The notes beneath the pieces were generated by a model that saw only the letters and a program-made list of their open reading frames with translations, was not told the DNA's origin and searched no databases. From Aphelocoma coerulescens (lineage: Eukaryota > Chordata > Aves > Passeriformes > Corvidae): a DNA stretch of 64,000 nt. Numbering within the stretch: position 1 is the stretch's first letter; each line of letters opens with the position of its first letter. The stretch is taken from positions 8,985,301 through 9,049,300 of the forward strand of contig NW_027184085.1 of assembly GCF_041296385.1 (NCBI RefSeq). The letters run 5' to 3'. Positions 13,447 to 25,560 of this stretch are shown piece by piece. A program made the position numbers and the translations under genes.

Positions 13447-14457
13447 TTAGAAATGTTATTTGGGGTCAGATATGTTTAAAGTAATGACAGTTTTGAAATC
13501 TCACCTTTCTGCAAAATAAAGAAACCATTTTCCTCATCTGTGCCCAGTACAGAGAGACCTGTGAGAAGATTCTATTTCAACAATCTAGTATGAAGCAGCA
13601 GTAACAGTTTTGTTAATGTGTGTTTCTTTACTGGTTCTTTGAATGCTTTTACGTGGCCCTGTTACACATGAAGAACACAATATCTGTGCCTGCATGCTGG
13701 CTTGGAATCAGTTTACTTCTAAGGAGAGTTCTCTAAAGTTGGTGTAATCACTGGAGTACACATTTACCTGATCCTGCAGGTTGGCCAAAATGTTAAGAAA
13801 GGTAGGAAGCACTTTTAAAAGGAGAGGGCTGTTCTGGAAACAGAATGTGTAGTAAGTGCTTGAAGCACAGAAAGCAGTAAATTTCTTTCCCATATACTGT
13901 GTGCCTGAGGGCATTGGCAGTAATAAAAAGCACTAGATGGCTAGGATGCTCTCAGAGGCAGCATTGTTTTCATAGATTAGCAAAGTTCCTTCTTTGTTTC
14001 TGGAGAGCTTATCTGCGTCAACAGCTTTTCTTTCCCTTTCAGAGAACTTGGAAATTGTCTTTTTACATGATCGAAATACCCTAAGAATTGGAGAGACAGT
14101 CAGGGCATGATAAAAAAGCACACAAAAGAAAGATGGTCCTACTGAGAAAGGGGAGAGCTAATTTCAGGCAGCACAAAGAAAAGGTGAAAGTAAATAGAAA
14201 AAAGATTGGAAAGTCTTGGCAAAAAAAAGAGCTTCTGTGCCAAGCAGGGAGATGTTGGACATAAACAGAAAATAAAGCTATGGTCACTTTTACATTGTCC
14301 AGTTATGAGCAATGGCAATTGATATAATGCTTTACAGATACATTAATGAAATGTTTTTCTTTGAAAAAGTAGTGGAGACTGAAATATCGAATATTGCCAA
14401 TACAGAAACTGAAATGGTGGTATCCTTGATTCTGCATGTATGTCTGCAGTGTAGTGA

Positions 14458-14507
14458 AATCCTAGCCCACAGAAAGAAGTGTAATCCTAGCCCAAAGAAA
14501 GAAGTGC
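14458..14507. repeat. 25-bp tandem duplication
   Basis: Two adjacent copies of a 25-bp unit beginning AATCCTAGCCCA (14458-14482 and 14483-14507) differ at two positions. They lie 290 bp before the first in-window exon. Confidence 0.9.
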
Positions 14508-14796
14508 CCACAAAATTCTTTCTTTCCTCCACGCTTCTCCTCCAAGGCGTCACAGCTCTCTCTCCTTGAAAAAAGCACACCAAACCAGTAGTTCTTCTGC
14601 ATAACTACATGGTGCCTATGTCCTGGGGGTGGCATATCAGTGGTGAAAAGGATGTTCAGATGTAGGCACACCAGTATTTGGTCCTGTGATTGGTACCTTT
14701 GCCTTCAGGTAGGTTTTAGGTGTGGGTGGGAGCTGTCTGTTTCTACGTTTCAGTAGCTGAGGATCCTGGAAACTGATCTGACATCTCCTTGTTTAG

Positions 14797-15044
14797 ATGA
14801 CTTCATGAAGCAGGGCCACGGCATGCTCCTCCTCTACACCCTGAAGAACCCCTCCTTCCCAGAGTACTCCTTCAGCAGTGAGAGTGGCGTCATGTGCCTG
14901 GACTTCCACAGTGACCACCCCTACCTCCTGGCAGTGGGCTTCTACGATGGCAATGTGGCCATCTTCAATCTGAAGAAGCCAGCCTCCCAGCCCAGCTACA
15001 AGAGTAGTGCCAAGTCAGGGAAGCACACAGAGCCAGTATGGCAG
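14797..15044 (+). CDS. DNAI1: DNAI1 coding exon (probably exon 13), WD-repeat region
   Basis: This 248-nt internal exon begins with two bases that complete a split codon (expected Tyr) and continues [12 protein letters not shown], giving 82 full codons. It ends in phase 0 with PVWQ. The acceptor is the pyrimidine-rich stretch ending TTTAG at 14796, and the donor is GTAAGG at 15045. The stretch from SGVMCLDF through [18 protein letters not shown] is a typical WD40 blade: hydrophobic strand, loop, then a variable strand ending in a large hydrophobic pair. HTEPVWQ starts the next blade, which the following exon completes. The preceding exon, expected to carry a CWNP-type motif, was not found between 1 and 14796. 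No anomaly is seen in codon use or frame. The exon number is by analogy with human. Confidence 0.97.
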
Positions 15045-16170
15045 GTAAGGGTGCTTTTCCTCTCCTGTGGCTGGGCTTTGAATTGGACGGAGTTTGAACA
15101 CAGCTGGAAAAGTCCTGCATGCGGAAAGGTGCTGTTTTAGTACATGTGATTGATTAAGTTGTATTTCAAGCTAATTTTGAAGTGTGCATAAAGGCAAAGC
15201 AACTGCATGAATCCTTGGTCCTCAGTAGAAACTAAACGTATGAGCAGAAGTCTTCTATAAATAATTATTTCTCCTTAGTTTTCATTATTATAATTGACTT
15301 CTTTTTTGAGAAGAACTGGTATCCTCTATATGTACCAGCATGCAATACTGTTTGTATTCCAAAGAGAAAATCACAGGACAGCAACTGATAAGCAGTGCAT
15401 AAAAACAGGGAAAACACATATATCAGCCTAAAAGAGAGCTCTATTGGGCACAGTAAGTCCAGGGGCAGCTGCCTGTGAACTGGCTGCTAGCAGAATTCAA
15501 GATATACTACCTTGTAGTTGACCTTTTAGTTGACCTTGAATTACTCTAGTGAATTCAGAACTGTGATGTGTAGGTGATGTTCTTAAACTAATGCCACTCT
15601 GTCATCTGTCAGAAAGAGCCACCAGATGGGTGGTACTGTGAAGGGTCAGGGTGAATATGTTGCTACATCCAGCTAATTAGCTATGTCTGCAATGTAATCT
15701 GAGCTCAGATTGAAGCACTGGAAGGTATATGTGCTTTTGATTTTGTTTATAGCAGTAGAAGCATGGCAGCACATATTTCAACATGGTCTGTATCAGCCTG
15801 TTGAGTTGCAGGAGTGTGTCTTTTGTTTACTATCCTGGACTAAAAGTGTTGCTGCAGTGACTATTGTTGTCACCTGAGTTAGGCTGGCTGATACAGTCAC
15901 ATGTCAGTGTTCCTTGAACTTTGACACATGCCTTACATGGATTGTCCCCTAGCCATGGCTTCTGGTTTTTGCATCTTCCAGTAAAAGTCCAAGAAATCAA
16001 GGGTACCTGATGGGAGTACAGATGAATGTGGAATATGCCAAGAGCAAGACCTGTGCTTGCTATAAACAGAGAGTTTGTGCAAATGTAACATTTCAGAGAA
16101 GACATGAATTTTATATTTCCTGCCTGTCTGTCCAAAGCTTTTCCTATAGCAGATACTTATAGCTCTTCTA

Positions 16171-16175
16171 ACAGG
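16171..16175. repeat. Target-site duplication, left copy (ACAGG)
   Basis: ACAGG directly precedes the LTR and is repeated exactly at 16729-16733, which fixes both LTR ends. Confidence 0.85.
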
Positions 16176-16728
16176 TGTACTAGTTTGAAAAACAAACCAG
16201 TGAGAGGCACCAAGTCAGAATAACAATTTAATGGAAATTAAAGAAAAGGAACAGAAAGTAAAAGAAAACACTGACAGAGTCAAGATACAGCCTGAGTCCC
16301 TGTTAGTCAGGGTAGTGGTAGCAGGCTGGTAGAATGGTGGCTGCAGTCCTCTGAAGTGGTGATCCTGTAGTAGAAGGGGTCTGCTCTTCCTCAGAAAGTC
16401 CAGCGGTGGCTGTGTAGCTCCTGTCCTCTGGAAATCCAGTGGAGTCCCCTCTTTGGTGCTCAGAGTCCCAGTTATATCCACGATGGGATGCTTGGTTCCT
16501 CCCTCTGGGTGGAGCATCTCACAATGGAGTAATGAGTCATGAGGCCAAGTGTTGATTAGGCTCGTTAACAGAAGATGGTCTGGAGGGAGTTATCTCTGAG
16601 TCATGCAGCAGGACAATGATGGGCCATTAACAGCAAGATAGTCTGGGGGGAGGAGGCAAGGAAACACTGCCCCACCTGATTTCAACAGCTCATGAGGATG
16701 GTAATAGAATACACCTCAACCCAGGACA
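16176..16728 (-). mobile_element. Solo LTR (ERVL-like) with intact termini
   Basis: A 553-bp element that on the minus strand starts TGTCCTGGGTTGAGG and ends CAAACTAGTACA, so it has TG...CA termini. It is flanked by a perfect 5-bp direct repeat ACAGG at 16171-16175 and 16729-16733, the expected target-site duplication. On the minus strand a TATA-like ATATAAC (complement of 16472-16478) and an ATTAAA polyadenylation signal (complement of 16227-16232) are in the right order. No gag/pol sequence remains, so this is a solo LTR left by recombination between two LTRs. It is antisense to DNAI1. Assignment to the ERVL class rests on its resemblance to songbird LTRs as remembered. Confidence 0.88.
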
Positions 16729-16733
16729 ACAGG
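16729..16733. repeat. Target-site duplication, right copy (ACAGG)
   Basis: An exact match to 16171-16175, directly following the LTR. Confidence 0.85.
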
Positions 16734-16787
16734 TTAACGTAGTAGTTCGGACTTGGGTTGTTATCATAATACAATCTGTCAGGTATG

Positions 16788-16795
16788 CACACACA

Positions 16796-16839
<44 letters not shown>
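16788..16839. repeat. (CA)n microsatellite
   Basis: 26 dinucleotides with one interruption (AT at 16801-16802). It lies 54 bp beyond the right target duplication of the LTR. It is long enough to be length-polymorphic. Confidence 0.97.
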
Positions 16840-16841
<2 letters not shown>

Positions 16842-17338
16842 GAAAACTTCCGAGCTTTTCCCACTGCCACTTAGGCTTCCAGTAAAAAAGCCAGACCAAA
16901 TAGTAAGTGCTACATGAAGTTTTTCATGGTCTTGCTGCAGCATGCTATGGGAGGTCACAGCTGTTACTGCACATTAGAGACACAAAAATCCCAGATCATT
17001 TGTGCCCCAGATGATATTGGAAAGGACAGTGTATGCTGAGGGGGTTTTATTAGCAGCCTCTTCCCTACAGATGAGGAGCAGGTACATTCAGCACTGGAGG
17101 TAGTCTGCATGGGGTTTTTAGGGGTAGGTTTATGTGTACCGCTTGGCAGCAGTGGGGCACAGAAGTGGAATAAAATAATTAGGCACTCTAGGAAGATATC
17201 TCTGAAAAGGAGAGAAGCTACTCCATGGGTATGGATAGGTGTGGCTATGAGTAGACTGTGGTTCCTGCTTCTTTATTTCCACAGGTTGAGTGCTGAGAAT
17301 CATTACTATTCGTTTTCTTCGAAAATAAGAAAATTTCT

Positions 17339-17444
17339 CTGAGCAACCTGGTCTAGTGGAAGGTGTCCCTGTCCATGGCAAGGGGGTTGGAACAAGATGG
17401 TCTTTAAAGTCCCTTCCAACCCAAACCATTCTGTGATTCTATGA
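17339..17444 (+). mobile_element. CR1 LINE 3' end
   Basis: The terminal CR1 block is well kept: CAACCTGGTCTAGTGGAAGG, GGGGTTGGAACAAGATGG, CCCTTCCAACCCAAACCATT, ending with the octamers TCTGTGATTCTATGATT. The 5' truncation is at about 17339. Confidence 0.9.
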
Positions 17445-19305
17445 TTAAAGTACCAATATTTTTACTAAACTTTACAATTTTTAACTTGCTACAAAACTAG
17501 CGAGCAAAGTTAGTAGTTAGATGATTGTACAGCAATCCGAAGAACTTGTACCTCTGTTGGAAAGATGTGAAGTGTAAGCATTTGTCAATATAAGCCAAAA
17601 GGTTTAGAAAAGGTTTTTGCTCCATTCAATGTGATGAAAAGCAGCATGGACTATCTGTTAGGTTGAGACATTTGATTGTTATTCCTCATTCAGCATCAGG
17701 TGATTCTAGAAAGTGATGCCTTTTTTCTCATATTTAGCTCAAAGATCTCATATTCTCGCCCACCAAGACACCACTAGTCTCAAGCCCAGTCTTTGTCTAG
17801 ATGCTAGACCTCAAAAAAATCCCCCTTTTTTGTAGAGAAAGTGAACAAAGTAGAAAAGTAACAATGTTATTCTGAGCAATTAGGAGCCTTTGTTCTCTGT
17901 ACTGCCTGGCTTTTTTCTTTTGAAACAATGCAGCCGTTTCACGGTGGAAACAAAATGGGAAGTGGGTAAAGCAGACTGACAGCTCTTTTCTTGTGCTATT
18001 TCATCTTCAGTGACTTAGTAATATCTCAGTTCGTTTGCATAAAACAAAGCTGATGTAATGTTCCCATTGTTAAGAGCAAAATAAAATAACACAAATTTTC
18101 TAATTCTGTTACCTAAGAAAGAGTTTGTCTGCCTAATACCACTCCCTATTTTTTTAAAGAGCATAGCAATGGTTTCTTATAGATTTGGCAATTGTCTCCC
18201 ATGTATTAAGTGCTACTGCATTTTAAATAATGGAAAATTCTAGCCTGTTTTTAATTACACATTTCTAATTGCTTATTACTAATTGGTGAGGATCCAAATC
18301 CTCAGAGAGGAAAAAACAAAGAGGAATAAACATGTACATAGACATGTGAATGTATATGCATGCAGTGCAATGTGGCTAATACCACCAAAACTCAGGTATC
18401 ACAGGAGCACAGAACTAGAAATGGTCTTCCAGGTCAGAGAATTCAGGCCTTTGGATCTAAAAACCAGTTTAAAAGGAGTCACTTCCTGGAAAACTGTGTC
18501 AAACCTGTCATGTTCTGCTGGGAAAAAGCCTATGTGGCATTAATCTAAACCCCACTTTAATCAAAATAATGCTCAAGTAGTAAGAAAAATCCTCACACTC
18601 CCATCATCTCTGAGTAGGCCTACAAAGCAAGTCCCTGAACAGTGAATTTTTTTGAGCCAGGGGTTGGCTCCGGAGATTAATGAGGTTGGCCAGTGTGGAG
18701 CTACTGGAGTAAACTTTGGCAGCCAGAGGCCACAGAAGCTGTGTTCTCTGGGAAGAAGCAACACCTTGCTGGGAAAGGGCTCTCAGTGCAGAGCATCTCC
18801 TTTTTCTAGCTTTAAAATTTTTTCTTTCTCCTTTCTTTTTAAAAGAATAATGATTAGGTTTTATTTACAGCTGAGAAGAGTGCTTTTTCTCTTACCTTTC
18901 TACACTGGGGTATACTAAATACTTCAGGATTGAAGTATTTGGAAGCTGGAACAGTTCAGAATCAGGAAATGATAACTGAAACTGTGTGTCAGGGTTTATT
19001 TCTGTTGTTCAATCTCCTTCCTAAAACACATCTTACTTGACAGATTTGTTTTCACTGTGTACTTCTATTTTACTTTCACATCAAGCCAAAAGGATGCTAT
19101 TGCTGCTGAGACTAGTACAGAGCCAATAATGCTTCAGAGGGTTGGAAATAATTTTTTATTTTACTTGCTCACCATCAGAATTACTGACGAAATTCCTATT
19201 GCAAAGTGTTGACCCTAGGATCTGCAAATAGAACATTTCTTTCGGTTGTGCTTCAAGCAAATCTCAGCTGCCGCAGGCATGCCTGTGTGAACAGCACGGT
19301 TTGGA

Positions 19306-19319
19306 ATTGCTATGGAGAC
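19306..19319 (+). promoter_or_regulatory. Candidate RFX X-box-like site (intronic)
   Basis: ATTGCTATGGAGAC agrees with the X-box GTTGCCATGGCAAC at 10 of 14 positions. About 35 bp downstream is TTGTTGATTTACT-like sequence (around 19347-19362), which resembles a forkhead site. RFX and FOXJ1 proteins control motile-cilium genes such as DNAI1. Such motifs also occur by chance, so this is only a candidate. Confidence 0.25.
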
Positions 19320-22300
19320 ATCACTGATTAGAAACACAACTTTGTTCATTGTTGATTTACTGAAGCTGATCTGGTCTCCCTGAGGAGCTGATACCATGGA
19401 GCTTCAGATGGCATCCTGAGAGAATTATTTTCTGCGCGATATTCATGCGTGGGAAGAGAAAGGGCTGGCCACTGCAGGCTAATTCTTCACCAAATGCCAG
19501 TCAGGTTAGATGTGATGCTCATGGATGAAGAAGTCAAAGCAAGATGGTAATAGCCTGCAAACTGCCAAAGAAAACTGAAAGGAGTATCAGCTTGCAGAAT
19601 AGTTTTTCAGCAGAACTTGTGGAAATCCCATCTCAAGTGTCAACCTGACAAAACACACCTGAAACTGCTCAATGGAGTTTGTCTCATAATTGTGTGATCC
19701 CTTCTACTTGTCTATTTCCTGTGTTCCAATCTAAGTTCTTGAATAAATCTACACTGAACTTTCACAGTGTGTGAAGCCATCCCAGACTCACTGAAGTCTT
19801 GTTTCACTGATAGAAGTAAATGAAAATTCCTTTAAAGTTATCACAGCCTGCTATTCTTTTACCCCATTCTGTGTTTCTGCACAGCTCCACGAAAAAGGTC
19901 TTTATGGGAAGCTGATCGAATTTGCTGCACTTAGGAGAAAAAAAAAAACATTTTGTTCATAATCCACTGTCACACCAGCACATTGTTTCTTTTCTGATGA
20001 TGGGCATTCTCCTAAATCTGTCATCTGCAGTCAGACAGATTTTGCAGCTTGCATTGCCTCTGAGATGTTACTGCTTCACATAATATTTGGTTTCTTTGGC
20101 TTCAGGCAAACAAATTGTTTGATGCAAAGGGAATAAAAGAAAAGTATAAGACAGAAGGTTGCTACCAAGGTCAGAGTAAAGATCAGCTGTCTCAGAACAG
20201 CCTCAACACCCCTTCTGTTGCCTTCATTAAGAAGCACAAAACAGGTGTTTGCTGAGGGTAGTTCAGTGAAAAAAAATCTCTTTCAACTGTGTGATGATAC
20301 TGCTAACAGATAACTCTAGAGGAGAAATAGAAATCTGGAGAAGAAAGGAAAGCAACAGAGACCTGAAGCAAAGGAATCTAAACCCAAGATAACGGAGGAG
20401 AATGTAGCCTGAAGGCAAAATGAGCAGAAACCTGATTGTGAGGATCATTTAGTACCAAACCTCTACAGTAATGCAAGGCAACTGTGTTTCTTATATTGGG
20501 TCAGTTCAATATTTGCACAGAGGACCTTTATCTTCATCTCCAGCTTTCTACTACGTTTTTCATGCCACCAGCCCTGCCTTGCATACCTAGCCCAATGCAA
20601 ACAGGGCAAAAAGTCTAATTAATTTTTGACATCCCAGGAGTAAAAGACACCACTGGATCTTCACCAGAGGGATCACTTCACTCATTCTGCACTTGCACAG
20701 AAGTAGAAAGCAATGAGAAGAGCATCCATGGACCAGTCAGCAGGCATTTGGAGTCCAGAGATCTCAATCTGTCAGAGGCTTCCTTGTTGGAGCAGTCCTG
20801 AGCTGCAGTCCTGCTCCCTACACTGAATTCTGTGTCCAGCAACAGGCTGTTGCAGCAGCAGTTGTCCTGTCTGGTGAGTACCTTAACACTGGGGTCCTCA
20901 CTGCAGCACCATGAGGCATTTAGTGACTGACAAGCATCAGTTGTGTCCCTGTTCTCTCCTGGAGGGAGCTGGGGAGGAAAGACTGAGCTTGGGAAGAGTT
21001 GCCATGTGCTTGTTGTAAGGTCAAGACCAGCAGCTTTCTGGTTGTCCTCAGTCACTGTGAGAGCTCACTACAGGCACAGCCCTACTGGAGGAAATCCGGT
21101 CTCCCACAGAGTTAATGTCCATAATTTTTTGGAAAGGTTCTGCTGAACCACAGAAAGTCATTCAGAAGCCTTGGGATCATTTATGCACAGTAGAGATGGT
21201 GGAAATTGCAAGACACTCCTGTGGCAGAAATGTTGGGTAAAATCTTTTGCAGCATGCTTATACCTTGTCCAAAACTGTTGAACACTTTTTAAGCCACTAT
21301 AGGTTAGGAAATGTAAACATCTGAATGCTTATTCCTAAATCTCTTTGACAATAATGAACAAAATCCCTGATAGTTTAACTTTGACATTGTACTTTTTGAG
21401 ATGGTATCTAACTGTGTCTTCTGGAGATTCAGAAATTATTCATGGTTATTTTTAAATTGTGCCTGGGGTATGGATTGTTTTGGGTTAGAAATTGTCCAGC
21501 AAAGTGTCCATTGCAGATCATGTAATGTTTGTCTAAAAAATGAGCACATTTTGCTTTGATGCTGTATTTCCCTCTATACTTCATTCAGATGCTGAACTGC
21601 TTTTCTACCCTCTGCTCTCACGATTCCTTGCTAAATAGATTCTTCTCTCATGCTACTCTTACACCTCTTCCTTTTACTTGAGATCCAAACCATCTTACTG
21701 TGGGTTTTCAGGTTGACTATTTATTTTCTGGTGTCTCTAAGCAAAATGTAAGAAACTTTATTTGCCTGTTAGTTGCACTGGGGCTAATTTGTGGAGAAAA
21801 TTTCACTTTTAAAATTTAAAAGTCCCTTCAAGCCTTATAATGTTGGAAGATGCTAGCCTGAGGTTTAAAATATCAGAGAAGTTGTAATGAATTTGTTTGG
21901 TTGCCTGGATTTTGAATTCTATTCTGCTGCTTTATAGTGTATATATAAACACACTGATGGGTCTTAATGGCTGTTATACAGCCTGTGGAACAACAGAATG
22001 CTGCTCTGATGAAATAAAAGCAAGAGAATGATAATGGCGGAGCCAGACGCAAGTTGAGCAGGGATGGTGCAGGCAAGGTCACATTGATACATAGTGAGGT
22101 ACCGGGAGCTGGGGCTGGCCATGGCTCTCATTCTTCTCCCACCCCGGGAGCCATGGTGAGCTGCCACAGATTGATGTGGTGTCCAGGGCTCTCAGCATCC
22201 AACAGGTCCCAGGAGAATCTCTCCCCATCCCTGCTGCAAGTCCACTTGATCCTGTGGTGGTGGGAACCTTCTCAGGCATATTGCAGACACTGTCTCTGAT

Positions 22301-24639
22301 GTAGCAACATCAGGCAGCTGGGGGGTTTGGATGTGAGCCTGCCTGCCCTGTGTGTCTGCTTTTCCTTCACACAGAGTGGGAAACATATTTTGTCTATTGT
22401 AAATTGGGAATCTTGCACCATGAGCACAGTCAGAATTGAAACCGAGAGCTGTGAATTGCAACTGGTTAAATACCCCTGAGCTTTGTTGGCCCCTGGCACA
22501 CATTGCTCAGCTGCATGCTGTGTCTGACATGGGAACATAGCCACTGACAGGACAAACAGGTGTCACTCTAATGTCTGGTTCCTCCCTTCTCATCTCTTGA
22601 CATGCCAGCCTAATAAATGCACTGGGCAGTGCTGTGAAGGGAATAAGCACGCAGATTCCTAGTGAAACACTGTACAAAGCAGAGCATTTGAATCCCAGCA
22701 GGAAGAAAACAAACTGAAAGTAAGGCCAGCCTTATCCAATGCTATTTATAACTGAGCTCTGCTTCCTTCAGATAAATCTGAGTCTCTGAAGCATGAGCAA
22801 TGCACAAGCCTCAGGCTGGGCCTTTGACCTGCTTCAGTGGCACTCCTATGTCCGTGCTCTCTGCTTACTGCTGAGTGCCTCCCACTATCACCAAAAGTGC
22901 CTTTTAGTAGGAAAGGTTTTGCTGCCCTTTTTCTGCACCCCAAATTTGTGTGACCTGATGCAGTGGACCTAATTCCTTGCTCCTCTCGGCTGACCTTGCA
23001 CTCCTGAGTTCACTGGTGCTCAAGAGATAGAGCCTGGTCCTCCGAGTCCCAGGAAGATCCCATCAAGGTGGAGGGCACTTGATCTAGGTGTAGAAGAGCA
23101 GTGTTTTTCGGAAGATGAGTGTTTCTGGGACTAAATAAGATATGGGAGTTTATCTTAGAGTGTTTCCTCATTGCTGTTGAGCTAATCTAGTTGTTTTCCC
23201 TCAGCTATCAGGAAGTTTTCAAAGACTTTGGAGGCCAAAACCCTGAGAATGCTTGTAGTAAAACTTGTAAGTAGCAATATGCTGCTAGAAGGAGGGAAAT
23301 AATTTGCAAAATTATTAGATGGGAAGTTCCTGCTATTTCCTGTAACCAGAACAACCATATTCCACCAGATAGGCCCAGTATTTTGTGGTACCCATAAATA
23401 AAGTCATCATCCAGCCTCATGCCCATGATGCAGGTGCCTGACAGCCTGGAGCTGCTCCTGGAGCATCCAGGCAGTGCTGGGCTTTGTCTTCTATTCCAAG
23501 GGGTTTTGAGATGCTTTTCCTTATCACAGGAATTCTGAAAGAATTCTTCCTCCTGCATCTTTTCTTGGTGAGATATGATCCTGCCAAGCTGGCTGCCTTG
23601 GCTGCTGCCTGATTTCTTTGTAGATGAAGTACCTGCCTTTGTTTCAGTACCTGTTTACTGTTACCAAGCCTGTCAGTCACCCTGACTCTCCTAACTACCA
23701 TGTTCATTATCACAAACATACAGTAGGTAAAGTAAGGAGACGTCTGAGTAAATCCCTGCCTCTGCTGCAGATAGGATGGAAGGGGGTCCTTTAGGTCAGA
23801 GTTGCTCATTAAAGATGTAAGAGAAATGCAGGAAGCCCAAACTGACTGAGAGACATTGGAATCTTTGAGCACTTTGATATTCATCAGATGTCTCAACCAT
23901 TTCCTCTCTAAGGCAAACACTACAGCCAAATATTTAAATATTACTGACTCACCTTAGAAGGAGTTACTCCTTGTAGACCTTACCTCTTCAATGGCTTCTG
24001 TCATGGAGGCAAGTTTACTTCCTAAGAAATTGAACTGATACATTCTGTCTTGTTGCAAGATTTAATGGTAAAATGTCAACAAATTTTTCTACAGAAGACT
24101 GAACAGCATTGAGAACCATTCTTTGCTTAGCAGCTCCCTTTTCTACAGATTCTTGTCATAGCTGAAACATTTGCATTTAAAAGAAAACCCAGATTTTAAG
24201 ATAGGAACATTTTTCAATGAATTTATTTTTAAGTAACAAGTAATTTTCCTTCATCTCTCCCCATCAGCTTTTACTCACACTCAAAAGACTTGTTTTCTAT
24301 ACAAAGCAGTCTCATCTATTGCAGTGAACAAAGCAGTCACAGTGTGATTGAACATGACACACAATAAACATGTGAGAGGTGAGACTGAATTTAAAATAAA
24401 ACCAAACCTTCTTTTCTGAAACTGGGGAACTGTTTGTGAGCCACAGAAATGAGAAGTGGCAGAGGCCTTTAGAGTGTCCTCTTCCTCCCCTCATGCTCAC
24501 AGATGTTGTGTTATGATTCCTGACATGTTTTCTTCAAAATGAGACTGGGCAGTCTAGCTGTCTTCACCAGTACTAACAGACTGGAGTCATGGCCTTCTGT
24601 GTCTTACATGGTACGTACTTCCTAATACATGTGAAAATA

Positions 24640-25560
24640 TTTCTATGCCACTCCAGTAGTATCACTTTGCTAATTCCCTCACCAGCCATTGATACTTTCC
24701 TGCACTACTGTCACTTAGCTGGAAATCCCCTAATTTCTACATGTTTAAGGCTTTCTTCTTCCTGTTTGTGTCCCTCTGCCCTTGTCTTTATCACATTTCA
24801 CCTTATTATTTTCAGATTATGTCTCCAGTTTTTCAAGATAATTTTGAGTCCTTATCCTAGTGGAATTCAATGTCTTTTAACTGCATCATCTGCCAACATT
24901 CTGTGTATTTTGCAATTCAGTATGAAACTTACTAATGAAAATATTGTATAGAACTGAACCCAGAATAGTCCCTTGTGGGAATCATCTAGAGATGTTTTCC
25001 CAACTGGTCAAGAAATCACTGTCTAGACTCTTGGGAAATCATTTTCAAGCACTCATCCACGTCACAGTAATTCCTTATCTTTCTTCTGAAGACATTACAG
25101 GGAGTATGCCAAAAGCCTTACAAAATTAAAGATAACAAATCTACTCTTTCTTTTAGACCTGTTACTCTGAAAAGGAAGGAAATAAATTCTCTTTGACAAG
25201 GTCTTTTCTTGAGGAGACCACATTCACTGATTCTCATTTTCTTGTCCTGTTCATATGGATGGATGACTTAATACTTTGTTCCAGCTCTCAAAGTTCAGCA
25301 TTAGGCTGACTCATCCACTGTCCTTTAACCTATCCTTCAAGACAGGTTTATTTTGTGTTTCCTGTGGGCATTTTTGCTATGTTCCTGTCCCCCAGGACCT
25401 CTACTCTCTTCTAGTTTTCATAGCTAATTGCTATGAAATTCAGAGATTGCTTCAGCTGCTCCTTTAGGCACCCTAGGCTGAATTTCACCAGGCCTTACAG
25501 AGTTAAGTGTATCTGTCTGTGCTCCTTAAAGTTGATTTTGTTAAACATCTAGTTACAGTT
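24640..25560 (-). mobile_element. Ancient CR1-type LINE reverse-transcriptase relic
   Basis: Reading the minus strand from about 25490 towards 24880, I can follow a degraded reverse-transcriptase order. First comes a segment like 'GPDGIHPRVLKEL' (from about 25495 to 25455). Then come a 'KAF' region and the 'PCGN' type stretch (TCCCTTGTGGGAATC near 24970). Last is a 'FADD' segment (complement of CATCATCTGCCAAC, about 24883-24896). The spacing of about 600 bp fits the RT domain with some deletion. Many stops and shifts make it non-coding. This is much older than the CR1 at 3770-5581, and the limits are approximate. Confidence 0.6.

Larger units (their letters stand above)
1..14796 (+). other. 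DNAI1: DNAI1 intron, 3' part (upstream of first in-window exon)
   Basis: No exon, promoter or second gene is supported here. The sequence is AT-leaning intron DNA with CR1 relics at about 1200-1580, 3270-3513, 3770-5581, 6740-7025, 8390-8600 and 10447-10500, an LTR fragment ending at 12037, homopolymer tracts, and a 25-bp tandem duplication at 14458-14507. Unassigned stretches of more than 300 bases (1-1200, 1600-3270, 5650-6740, 7030-8260, 8600-10440, 10500-11700, 12040-14450) show nothing I recognise. Open frames there are short, lack family motifs and have no splice-consistent partner. The exon coding for the segment just before DFMKQ was looked for and not seen, so the intron probably starts before base 1. 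Confidence 0.85.

Noticed and set aside
1..14796. Search for the preceding DNAI1 exon
   Set aside because: No splice-flanked segment coding the expected CWNP-type region was found by eye. I assume it lies upstream of the window.
16215..16517. 100-codon minus-strand open frame
   Set aside because: It falls entirely inside the solo LTR. Not a protein gene.
23417..23929. 170-codon minus-strand open frame
   Set aside because: The composition is unremarkable and no domain or signal peptide is seen. It lies inside a DNAI1 intron with no supporting splice or promoter features.
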